Position numbers and translations under genes: made by a program. The notes under the pieces were generated by a model. It searched no databases. It was not told the DNA's origin and was given only the letters and a program-made list of their open reading frames with translations. A stretch of 43,248 bases of DNA from Saksenaea vasiformis B4078 (taxonomy: Eukaryota > Mucoromycota > Mucoromycetes > Mucorales > Saksenaeaceae): contig JNDT01002263.1 of NCBI GenBank assembly GCA_000697055.1, forward strand, positions 1 to 43,248. The letters are read 5' to 3'. Of the stretch, positions 32,385 through 42,829 are shown in pieces; the first letter of the stretch is position 1, and every line of letters begins with the position of its first letter.

Positions 32385-34940
32385 TGCAGGTAGCCGTTGC
32401 TGTCAGTCACTCATCCTTCGTGAAAATGCAACCTTACCTTTTCACCTTCTTGTTGTCCAGTATCAGTTTCTACAGTTCTGCAACAGCTGTATTCTTCTCT
32501 TTCCTTTTTTTTTTCCTTCTGCATGCATACTTCGCTTGTGAAGGCGCAAGATATTACCTGCATCGATTGTTCGTTCTGATTGCAAAGTCTGGAAAAAAAA
32601 TTTTCTCGCTTGCTAAGCAATATTTTGGGATCTATTGATAAACAAGGTTACAGTTTGCGACACATACCTTGTGCTATGTTGCGTTTACACAAGAAGGGGT
32701 TTTTGTGACACTTTTGTCGCACAGTGGTAACAAATGGATACATTTGCTCATGCCTAACTGTTATCAGGCGACATTTTCTTGCTGCGATTCAGTAGAAACT
32801 GCCACAGGCTATGTTCTAAACAAGTGCAAAGTTAATTATCAAACTGTAAAAAGGAAGAGGACTTCTGTGGTCTTCACATCGGAATCCAAATTACAGGATG
32901 GTGACACGAAATAAGGAGCTTTTATGGGACTTATTCTTTTCTCTTCGCCTTAATGGAGACCTTTTCCTTGTCCTCTTACGTATGACGCTCAATCAAATAC
33001 GATAACGTGGATAGGACGGCGATTGGTTCGTCTTTTCTTGTGGTGCGCAGCGGAAATCAAAGGTACAATTTAAACCGCAGCAGTTTTTAATGTGTAGCCT
33101 AGTCAATTCGATCCGATACACATTTAAAGATATCATGCAATAACTATTTAACTTCGATGACATATATACCAACGTTCGTACATTGGTTCTCCAGATAACA
33201 TTAGTGACTTATGTTGGTCATGCGTCATGTATGGTGCCAGATCGTCTGTATCTATCTGATGCACAAAGTACATGATTTTCGGGAGTAGATTGTCCCCACG
33301 GTTTGCTGACTCTTTGCATATGTTGTATTGTACATTCTCCTAATACGCGACATTATATTTGAAAAAAAAACCATAGTAGACAATCTAATTCCTCATATAT
33401 TGCTTCATGAAATAATTGCAGGACGTGAACATGCCGAATAACCGAGTTGTTAAGGCAAATACCCGGCCCTTGTGGGCCGCATGGTAACAGATACTTGCTT
33501 CTGGGAAGCTATGTATGGATCAACAATACCATGCTTGACATGCTTCAATTCGTATCCTTTGAAACAGTTTACGACGTACTCAACTGCAGTATTATTTACT
33601 GCATGTATTCAGCTGCACCAGTCATAGCTATTCATTTGCGTGACATGACACATGCATATTCAGGATGCACACTTTGTCTACTGTATTAAGGAATTCGGAA
33701 ACACAACGATCTCTAGGGTAGATAGATATGGATGTTCGTTTTATTTTTCTGAAGACTCATCAGAAATAGGTCGCTGAAGAAGCAGCATCCTTTAAACAAA
33801 TCGGAACACAGCTTATTCTATCTTGAGTTCGGAAAGTAGTGGGGCAGTTTCTCTTTCTTCTGGGAGTTGTTCCACCACTTGGAGTGAGCAAGATTACGTG
33901 GAAACACGCCACAAATGTCAAAGGACATATAGTGCTTCAATTGGCTAAAGATTAGTGCAAGCAGCTACGGCAAACTAGAGCAATGGGAACTCGGTTGAGT
34001 ATAATTGTGGTGGTAACTGCACATCTCCGCGCAAGTTCAAGCTGATCGTTGAGCGAACCGTTTCATGAAGCGTTCATCAACAGAAAGAAGCATGATAATG
34101 CGAATCAGAAGGTATACGGCTATGCAACTCCCCCGCATGCATAAAAACAAACATCTCTGCGCGTGTTGGGATTGTGTTTAATTGTCAAGTTCCTCAGCGA
34201 CAGTAAAATCACAATCGACTGTTTGCTATGGAAAAAGGGCCGCTGACTATCTACAGTTTTTCTCACTTCCAGGTAATAGTCGGGAATGCTGTTGTACAAT
34301 AGTGCTGAGGTGAGCGATTATTTACCTGTAGGTGACAAAAAGCTGCGAACAATCGGTGACATTCTCCCACCATGGCTGCATTATCTGAATAGAGCAGCCA
34401 TTTCATTCAAATTCGCAAACGGCAAGCTAGGAATTGAGCGATGTTTGATTCAATTTGACGTGAGGGCGCGGTTAAAGGAGTAGGCAAAAGAGTCTGTCTG
34501 GCAAGAGTTATCCGCAGCGAGCACATCGAGCATATGCTAATGGACAAATACTTTTACGATATAGTTATGAGGATGGCGGCAGAAGTACAACGGCACGAAC
34601 GATTCTGGTTGATATTCGACAAATTAGGAAAGAGCTTATTCGCTCCCAACTCTCAGCCCGCTGAGACGCGGTGTCCGTAGGAAACACGCCTCAAAGAGAA
34701 AATGGATCACTCGGTGAAATAGCAAATGCAGAATGCGGGGGGCATACTGTTTATCGAAGCAGACGTTACGTTAGTCTACATGTAATCTACTTGATACAAG
34801 AACGATCTCGATATAAAGTTTCTTTTGAAGGAAGGATTGGGTAGATGCTATATTGCAAAGCTCACGCTATATGGTAAAGCTCTTTTTCCAAAGATATTCT
34901 CTTATCAAATAACGGTAGCTTTATAATTTCTCAAGCAATA
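32385..34940. other. Gene-poor stretch, nothing recognised
   Basis: Only small frames (for example 32669-32914, 33447-33689 and 34286-34483) without known motifs. A GGCCC/GGGCC hairpin lies near 33462-33480. Confidence 0.5.
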
Positions 34941-34949
34941 CGCTATACC

Positions 34950-35545
34950 TATCAGTTTTGAGAGCTTTTGCAGTTACCCCAAAAAACTTATCGAGATTCC
35001 TTTCAGTAGCCTATCCAAGGACTCTCGTAAGATATCGATTGCTTTTCTTTGTTCTGCAAAAGGACGGATAAACTTCCCCACTTTTAATAGTTCAATGCCA
35101 CCATCTGAATCGCTTCATCAAAGAACTCCTCGATTATCTGTGCTTCGCTCATTGCGGCATGCAGCCTGACGTCCTCGTCCTATAATTTCAAATCATTGTC
35201 GTTAGCTGTTGATCCTTCACCATGGATCTTCCGATCGCTGTCCCTACTTTCTTCGTAATCTCCTCCTCTTCTTCAATGCTTTAGTATCTTATAATTCGTT
35301 GATCCGCGGTTGTATCTTCGAGGACATATTTGGGAAAGTGACAGTACTTCAGTATTTGTGAGATATGGAATATTCTTGCACGAAGATGCGTTATCGGTTA
35401 GAAAAGAGATGCGTTCTTTGCACTAATTCTCATCATGGCATCCAGCTTCTTCAGAATCTTTTCAAGGCTATCAAACGACATCCAAGCCTTCTTACTGCAA
35501 TAGTATTGGACACTATGCTGTTCGCCTACATAGAGGCACCAGTGT
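34950..35545 (-). pseudogene. Degenerate coding remnant of unrecognised family
   Basis: On the minus strand one frame reads protein-like text with a few stops: HWCLYVGEQHSVQYYCSKKA and SLEKILKKLDAMMRISAKNA, then a stop, then LEDTTADQRIIRY, another stop, and an acidic EEEEEITKKV run. A neighbouring frame picks up DEDVRLHAAMSEAQIIEEFF. The pattern suggests a gene broken by stops and a frameshift. No family is recognised. Confidence 0.25.
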
Positions 35546-37801
35546 CCTAAATCGAGTTTTTAATCACAGCGATATAGCGCTTCTCTCGTTGAAACTTGGA
35601 GGCTCTGAGGAATATGAGGCGAGCAATCAGCATCAATAACAAGAACCGGGACGTGTCCCTTTTTCTCCTGCTTTGTCCCGGATATAGGCCGATCAGCAAT
35701 GGTTGCACTTGTTGTTACTTCACAGAAGAGGCCTTATCCAAGCTGTATGAGACATGATACCTTTTGGGAAAGCAGATGATACTGAGTGTGACGACAGCTA
35801 TTTAAGTAATAGCCATTAAGTACCACCACAGTTGAAACGCTTAGGTATAAAGATCATGCAGCCTGAATGGCAGGACGAAAAACACGGCATGCGTATTCCG
35901 TCAAATGTACATACCGGGGAAGTAAAGCGAAAAGCGCCACAAAAAAAAAAAAGAAAACATGCAATGTACGTGGGATTTCATGTAATACCATCTACTTCTC
36001 TTCGCAGAAATTTACTGCTCCTCAAAGCAATAGCGATTTTTAGCTGACGCAAATGCTTTTCAAAATTCATTATTATCGCCTATAATTCAAAGTTCCTAAC
36101 TTCCTCGTTAGATGTCATCCAAACGTTTTTTTGATCTACACTGCACTAGTCGATCGATACGCTATTAGTTACTTGTTCTTTAGGTACAATTCAAAGTTTT
36201 CGAACGAGTCCCAACCGTCTTTGAAGTACTCAAAACGTGTTTAAAATGTACCTTGAATATTATCTTGGAAGTTCGACTCCTCCATGACTGATTCTACTGT
36301 TGATAAAGATCTTGTACTTCTGAAACGTGTCGATGGAAGTGGAAAATACGCTAACCTTAGCAGTCTTTATGTGCCAATAAACTCAAGGTGGACATACCGA
36401 AACTACAAGTCGGATGTATCATTAGCCTTTGTCAAACATGGCAACCGGTTAATCAATTTCAAAACGCTCGATTACTGTCTTCTTGTGTGCAACTACTGTG
36501 AAGAGTTTTCATTCATAGAATGACAGCAACCTTACGTAACATTTAGCAGTACGGATTTTATAGGTGACTCTATTGGCAACTTTTGTGAATACCTGTGGGA
36601 AAGAGCCGAAACAGATCACGAATTCACTGAAAAGAGGAAAGGAGGAGAAAGGAAGACCCTTTTTGAGTAATTTAAGTTTCATTTCTATCATGCCATATCA
36701 AGAAGATATGCAAGACTGAGAACGTGTAACGAGAATCCATTCAAAGTACTGCGATAAGGTTGCTTGAATCTAAGGGAAACGAATGGATATATTCAAAACA
36801 ATGCAATGCATATCTAGCTCTTTGTTAAATACTGTTGCACTCTTTTGCTCCGCCATTTTTGTAGTAGAAATTGCCTTATGTCAGCAATCGGCGTACGACA
36901 ATGGGAATAAGTGAGTTACAGCATGGGTGAGACAAAAAGGGTATAAAACTTGTGCTACACTCTCAGGCTTATTTGAAGCTAGTAGAAACATGTTTGACAT
37001 TACGCTGTCAAAGTGGAACGGTGTCGGTTAACGAATAAGTGCTAAGCAAACCAGATATCGCAATGGAATGAATCTCTCTGCTCGATAAAACCAAGCTTTT
37101 GTTTGTCAGTTTTTAATTCTTTGCATTGAATAATCAGCACGTGGCATGAGTTTTCGTGGATCGGAACCGCTTTGTCTAAATCGGGAGCTTCGGAAAACCT
37201 CGTTTTCGTGTAACATGACTGGAGAAGATACAAACAGTGAAAAAAATAATGACCAATCAATTTGAGAACATTTATAAACAACGCGAGGACACTTTAGATA
37301 AGGTGTCATGTGTATCAGCAATCAGCGATGGCAATAAAATGATTAGTGAAGAAACGCAAGGGTATCCATCATCTATAGTCAATCCCTGGTTCAACGCATA
37401 AAGTTAACAGTTTGTACGCGACATGATTTTCTTTCGCAAAATGGTTATTCCGCATAAGCAGCGAGCATATCGTTGATTTTAACGGATGTAGCCGGGATCT
37501 TAGACTAAGCATAAATTACAAATAGTTAATAAGACTTGCGATAACATACCAAGATAATTGTTTTTATATTGAGATAGCAGTAAAGAAGAGCCATTTTCGA
37601 GAGAGGGAGTTATATGTTCTGTATGAATGATGCTACGGTAGAACGAAGTTGTCTTTGTTTCTGTGCCTCTTTACTTATCATTTCATTGTGATTGGCTAAT
37701 TGTCCCAACTCAAAACTACAGTTTTTCGTGCTTTTTTTAATCTCAACTGGAAGTCCCGTATCTCTTCTCTTTATCTCTCTTTTCCTACGGACGCAGCTTT
37801 C
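35546..37801. other. Gene-poor stretch up to the DUF1752 gene
   Basis: Short frames (35832-36047, 36284-36523) without domains. Its right end is the promoter and leader of the gene starting at 37802. Confidence 0.5.
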
Positions 37802-38790
37802 ATGGTTCAGTCGCTTGAGCTACCTGTCCTCTCGCTGGCCCTACCTAATATTTACAAACTTAATGGATTGACAAGTGAGAGCTTGTCATCCATGTGGACT
37901 GGTAATGCCTACCTAGAGTGACCATTCAGCATGACTCATCTCCAACCGTAGTGTTTTCGAAATGCAAAGAGAATTTGGAAAATGGAAGACGACTGGAAAA
38001 TATTAGCTGGCGTCTATGGTTCCGCGAATCGATGATGGTGAAGCAGATAGAGACTCCCAGTGAACAACCTCCCGAACTGGACGACTATTTCCCTGATGAA
38101 TTTGCGGGAGGGAGTCCACAATCTGTGGGGCCGCAGACCCCCTTAAAACACGTATCACCCTCGTCATTTAAGAAGCTGATATCGTCCTTGGATGATCAAC
38201 CGGTCGAAGAAGCACATCAAGCTTTTAAGTCCTCAACTACCTTTATTGCGCTGCCTCCGCCATCATCTCCTCCACCTCCTCCACCGCCGGCCACGACACC
38301 CAATCCCACGATATCATCACCTCCTAAGACTCGAATGAACAAGTTTTTTATCAAAGAGGATGATGAATCGGATGATGATGATGATGAAGAAGAAGAAGAA
38401 GTTGAAGAGGCAGAAGAGGACGGTTGGATGACGCAGGATGATGAAACAGTGATGGCCGATAATGAGATGGATGAATTTTACACACCTTCACAGTCATCAC
38501 CCTATGCTTTTGAACGCGAATTCCGAAAACGGACTCCGCCTTGCGCCCAACCATCCCATCGTTCATTACTATCATCCATGCTGGCTCGACAATCTACTAA
38601 TTCCTGTTCTTCAGTACGAGCAGCGGCATCACGACGACGACGACAAGATACGATGAACGAATCTTTATCCCAGAGCCTTAAATTTTGTGTTGACTGGGAA
38701 CGATACCAAAATGCGCCATTATTTATCACTGGCGTCGACAACCAATCTTCGGCCGCACCCATATGTCAAGACAGCTTTAGAGGGTGGTAG
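37802..38790 (+). CDS. AreA GATA-like domain (DUF1752) protein
   Basis: Exons 37802-37901 and 37952-38790 (50-nt intron) give 939 nt, 312 aa. The amino end carries the fungal AreA-type GATA-like domain (PF08550/DUF1752) across the splice junction: MWT then VFSKCKENLENGRRLENISW and RLWFRE at about residues 31-57. The middle has a polyproline run (PPPPPPPATTP, about 160) and an acidic cluster (DDESDDDDDEEEEEVEEAEE, about 190), both compatible with a nuclear regulator. The last 70 residues contain HRSLLSSMLARQSTNS, an Arg run, and MNESLSQSLKFCVDWERYQN. This resembles the SLR..LLWER box found near the C-terminus of related fungal proteins. No GATA zinc finger is present, so it is not a classical DNA-binding AreA. 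A role in nutrient or carbon/nitrogen signalling is inferred only from the domain. Confidence 0.82.
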
Positions 38791-38898
38791 CCTTGCCTAC
38801 AACCTATGAACCCCCCCAAAAAAATTCATACATCTTATTTGTAATCACCTTTTTTCTTTAATTGTTTCCGCACTCACAGATACATACTCTTTTCTTGC

Positions 38899-38927
38899 TT
38901 TCTCTCTCTTTCTTTTTCTTTCTCTTT

Positions 38928-38965
<38 letters not shown>

Positions 38966-38970
38966 CTTAC
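38899..38970. repeat. CT-rich microsatellite
   Basis: Runs of (CT)n with TTT interruptions, the longest about 15 CT units near 38930-38951. It lies in the 3' region of the DUF1752 gene. Confidence 0.85.
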
Positions 38971-39169
38971 TATATACATATTTTCAGCATTTGTAACCCT
39001 AAGAATGGATTCTTTTTTTTCTTTTTGCTTGACTTAGTCCTCTTTTGTGAAATACATTTTAATCAGCTTTTGGCAACTTCAATAACAGCCACTTGACAGA
39101 TCTAAAATTCAGATGAAAGGAAATACTGGATTTAGAATAAGTGTTTGCGTCAACTCGATGTCCTTTTAC

Positions 39170-39825
39170 GCTCAAGTTGAATAAATTTAGCGCTGGAAAG
39201 TGATGCGTCTTTGCGATGAGAAGTGGTTTATTTTGCGTCAATCCAAGGAATAGTTTGCACTCTGGGTAACCTCATTTTTGCATTAAAGTTCTTCAGTGAT
39301 AGATTTTCGGGTATTCCATCAGAAGGCAGTAAAAATGTTCTCAAGTAAGGAAAAATGTCCCATTGAAACAAGAAAATCGTTTTTGCATTGAAACGCTTCA
39401 GTGATGAATTTTCCAGCATCCCATCGGAAAGCAGTAAAAATGTCTCACGATAAGGACAGGCTCCAGCCAAAATAATACATACTTAAAGGAACGCACGAAT
39501 TTCCTTTTTTTTTCTTTGGCTCTGTTCTTTTTAACATCCTCGGTAAGGATGTCAATTGGTCTTTAACATGGGCAAAGCCCTAATAAATTGCAACATACAA
39601 AAAAAGGAAAAAAAAGGATGTCAATTTGTATACGTACACAATTATTCATGTTTTTTTTTATCCACCGTTTAGCCTGCATGACCTCTGTCCCGAACCTTCC
39701 CGGCTGTGGTGTAGCCCCTTATTCATTATCAGGTAAGCAAGTACTATTGCAATCTGGGTTCTTCATGGACGCATAGTTTATTTAGAGTAGCGTAAAAAAG
39801 CTATTCAATAAACGGTAAAACGATG
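39170..39825 (+). repeat. Dispersed repeat family, copy A
   Basis: Same block order as the copy at 42.1-42.6 kb: TTtAGCGCTGGAAAGTG, then TGCGTcAATCCAAGGAATAG. Next comes a unit around CTTCAGTGAT...CATCgGAAnGCAGTA, then TTTGGCTCTgTTC, GTAAGGATgTC, and TTTAGCcTGCATGACCTcTG with CCCGAACC. It ends TTATTTAGAgtAG...TTCAATAAA. The central unit is duplicated here (39280-39351 and 39385-39457, 105 bp apart). A short A-tailed sequence is inserted at 39558-39613. Confidence 0.75.
39545..39626 (+). mobile_element. 56-bp A-tailed insertion with 13-bp target duplication
   Basis: AAGGATGTCAATT occurs at 39545-39557 and again at 39614-39626. The 56 bp between end in an A-rich run. The other repeat copies read straight through this point (near 18316 and 42383). 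This is the signature of target-primed (LINE-type) retroposition of a short RNA. Confidence 0.7.
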
Positions 39826-40090
39826 AAAACGTTCTTCCCTTAAATTACATCAGTCAAAACGCGAAAAAATGAGACTATGGATTGATTGACACGTACCCTT
39901 GTCTTTTTGATAACAACGGTATATTTGAATTGTAGTTTTATGAAGATAGCGATATCGCAGGACGCCACTTTCGGTTAATTATTTTGCCTTCGAGGTGAAT
40001 TTCTTCGACGTGACTCGCGTCTCAATTTTTTATATTGATTTTTTTTTCGCTACCAACTGAGTTGGTCTTCTTACCCTCCATCCCCACGCC

Positions 40091-41949
40091 ATGGTCGCCC
40101 AAGAGAAAGTAACTCAGGTTAATGAGCTGTTCGACACTGTCCTTATTCTGGACTTTGGTTCGCAATATTCGCATTTGATTACCCGCCGTATTCGTGAGCT
40201 GGGTGTCTACTGTGAGTTGCTGCCTTGCACGCAAAAGATGGCCGAGCTCCACTTCAAGCCCAAGGGTATCATTTTGTCTGGTTCTCCTTACTCTGTCTAC
40301 GACAAGGATGCCCCTCGTGTTGATCCTGCTGTTTTTGATTCTGGTGTTCCTGTGTTGGGTATTTGCTACGGTCTCCAGGAAATGACCACCTACATGGGTG
40401 GCAAGGTCGAATCCTGCGAGCACCGCGAATACGGTCATGCTATGTTGACCTTGAGCAAGCACCCCTCGCATCCTTTCATGGACAAGCTTTTCGAAGGCTT
40501 GAACGGAGATATTCAGGTAAGCAGAAAAAATTTTTTATTGTTGATCTGATCTGTAATGCAACGTTTGTTACTCACATCACACAAAAGGTCTGGATGAGTC
40601 ACGGTGATCAGGTTTCACAAGCCGCCCCCGGATTCTCCGTTATCGCCAACACCCGTACCGCCCCATTTGCTGCTGTCTGCCATGAAGAAAAGCAATTCTT
40701 CGGTGAGTTTGCGCAAGCTAGCCACTAGACATCGACTTATATTTTGTTTTAGGTATTCAATTCCACCCTGAAGTCACCCACACCGTCGATGGTCAAGCTA
40801 TCTTGAAGAACTTTGTCATCAACATCTGTCACTGCGAGTCTTCCTGGACTATGGTATGATCTTTTTTAAAGAAAAGTCTGATGAAAACAACAAGTCGATA
40901 CTCAAAAATGATAATAGGAATCCTTCGTTGACAAGGAAATTGAACGTATTCGCAACATTGTTGGCCCCACTGGTCGCGTCATTGGCGCTGTCTCTGGTGG
41001 TGTTGACTCCACTGTCGCTGCCAAGCTTATGCACGAAGCCATTGGTGATCGGTGCGTGAGAAAGGAAAAAAAAAAAATAGTACGCGTGATACGCTAACAT
41101 GCATTGATCGACAGCTTCCACGCTATCCTTGTTGACAACGGTGTGATGCGCTTGAACGAATGCGCAAACGTCAAGAAAATGCTCGGTGACAAGATGGGTA
41201 TCAACATCAAGGTCAGCGATGCCTCTGATCTTTTCCTTGACCGCCTTGCTGGTGTCTCTGATCCTGAGAAGAAGCGTAAGATCATTGGTAACACCTTCAT
41301 CGAGGTCTTTGAAGCCGAGGCTGCCTTGGTCGACAAGGAGTGCGGTGGCCAGATCGAGTACTTGTTGCAAGGTACCTTGTACCCTGACGTGATTGAGTCT
41401 ATCTCTTTCAAGGGACCCAGTGCCACTATCAAGACCCATCACAACGTTGGTGGTTTGTTGGAAGATATGAAGCTCAAGTTGATTGAGCCTCTTCGCGAAC
41501 TCTTCAAGGATGAAGTCCGTGCTCTCGGCAAGATCCTTGGTCTTGATGACGAGCTTGTCTGGCGTCATCCTTTCCCTGGTCCCGGTATCGCCATTCGATG
41601 CTTGGGTGCTATCACTCGTGAGAATGTCGAAATTGCCCGCCAGGCTGACAACATCTACATCGAGGAAATCAAGAAGAATGGTTATTATCGCCAGATCTCT
41701 CAAGCCTATGCCGCTTTGCTTCCTGTCAAGGCTGTCGGTGTGATGGGTGACAAGCGTACCTACGAACAAGTGATCGCTTTGAGAGCTGTCGAGACCAAGG
41801 ACTTCATGACTGCCGATATCTTCGCCAGCGCTGAATGGTTCGTCTGCTTGAAGCGTATCAGCTCAAGAATTATCAATGAGGTCAAGGGTGTCAACCGTGT
41901 GGTGTATGATATTAGCTCTAAACCACCTGCCACTATTGAATGGGAGTAA
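40091..41949 (+). CDS. GUA1: GMP synthase (glutamine-hydrolysing)
   Basis: Converts XMP, ATP and glutamine to GMP in de novo purine synthesis; cytosolic. Exons 40091-40516, 40588-40702, 40753-40853, 40918-41051 and 41115-41949 give 1611 nt, 536 aa, near the yeast length. The class I glutamine amidotransferase comes first: [20 protein letters not shown], the nucleophile Cys in GICYGLQEM, and His/Glu in FHPEVTHT. Then the ATP pyrophosphatase domain has the P-loop [13 protein letters not shown]. The C-terminal dimerisation domain holds [15 protein letters not shown] and ends [16 protein letters not shown]. All key residues are present. Codon bias toward GGT/AAG/ATC marks a well expressed gene and explains the long open frames on its opposite strand. 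A T-rich leader precedes the ATG. It is flanked on both sides by copies of the dispersed repeat. Confidence 0.98.
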
Positions 41950-42124
41950 AGAGAATCATCTGTAAATATAATCGTTAGCGATCAAATTGATAGAAAAAAA
42001 AAGTCTTTCTAAGTGATATTGCTCATCTCTTTTTTTGAGGGGTCATATTGGCGAGAGTTCATTCCGGTAATGCCTTAATGCTCCTCCGCTATGGTAATAC
42101 TGGTTTTTGAATGAGCCTTTGCAT

Positions 42125-42605
42125 TAAACAAATATTACGTTGCTTTCAAATCGAGTAAATTTTGCGCTGGAAAGTGGTTCGTGTTGCGTTAATCCAAGGA
42201 ATAGTTCCCACGTGGGCAAGCTGGGTGTTGCATTCAGGCACTTCAGTGATTGTGTCCAGTGTCTCATCGGATGGCGTAGAAGCGTCTCGAGATAAGGACA
42301 GATTCTATCGGAAAATAATTCATATCCAAAGGGACGCATGAATTATCTTCTCTTTGGCTCTTCATCTTCCCTCCCCTGTAAGGATATCGATTTTTCGTCA
42401 CATATACAGAATCATCCTTGTCGTTTTTATCTATCATTTAGCATGCATGACCTTGGTCCCGAACCGCCCTGGCTTGTGTTGTGGGCAGAGTTTGTCGCCA
42501 ATGCCTATACTAGTGACAGCATATTTAATTCCTTCTTTAGCGCAAACTTGGCCTCCATGGGATGTAAAATTTATTTAGAACAGCCCAAAGGTGTTCAATA
42601 AATAG
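42125..42605 (+). repeat. Dispersed repeat family, copy B
   Basis: The simplest copy, with one central unit and no insertion. It begins near TTTTGCGCTGGAAAGTGG. It contains CGTTAATCCAAGGAATAG, CACTTCAGTGAT, CTTTGGCTCTTC and ATTTAGCATGCATGACCTTG with GTCCCGAACC. It ends TTTATTTAGAACAGC and TTCAATAAA. It lies just past GMP synthase. Confidence 0.75.
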
Positions 42606-42779
42606 TAAATACACAACACGTCAATTAACGGATCATGCAAGTACGGGTTTCTGTACCATGCAGCGGTTTCGTTTTCCGCATGGAACTGATTGGGTAGAAG
42701 GTTGTCCATCTTGGAAGGGCCCTAAGTCACAAAGAAAATAAGATCGTCGTCACAAACATTTGAAATGGCACTTACGAAG
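42606..42779. other. Region 3' of the Fanzor-like gene with a possible minus-strand intron
   Basis: On the minus strand a donor (CTTC/GTAAGT, exon end 42776) and an acceptor (GTGACTTAG, next exon from 42721) bound a 54-nt intron. The following stretch reads in the same frame as the upstream gene (FGPSKMDNLLPNQFHAENET), though two stop codons lie between. It may be an old C-terminal extension or a spliced 3' leader. Confidence 0.35.
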
Positions 42780-42829
42780 CTCTCCCAGTGCCTAACGAGA
42801 GGCTAGACGGCCGTTCCTTACGGCCTAGC
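42780..42829 (-). ncRNA. Candidate guide-RNA-like structure overlapping the stop codon
   Basis: Two adjacent hairpins are predicted by eye. The first pairs GCTAG (42825-42829) with CTAGC (42802-42806) outside, and GGCCGT with ACGGCC (42809-42814 and 42820-42825) inside. The TAA stop (42818-42820) sits in its loop. The second pairs 42780-42784 with 42797-42801 (GAGAG/CTCTC). TnpB and Fanzor systems carry their omega/fRNA at and beyond the 3' end of the nuclease gene, which is this position. Function is inference. Confidence 0.35.

Noticed and set aside
33462..33480. GGCCC/GGGCC hairpin as a terminator or RNA
   Set aside because: Isolated short stem with no gene on either side that would need it.
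36260..36290. tRNA-like TTCGACTCC box
   Set aside because: No T-stem pairing, no anticodon arm and no acceptor stem around it.
40022..40471. 149-codon minus-strand frame
   Set aside because: Antisense to the first GMP synthase exon, with no family features.
40849..41769. 306-codon minus-strand frame
   Set aside because: Lies wholly antisense to GMP synthase exons and introns, produced by the gene's biased codon use.
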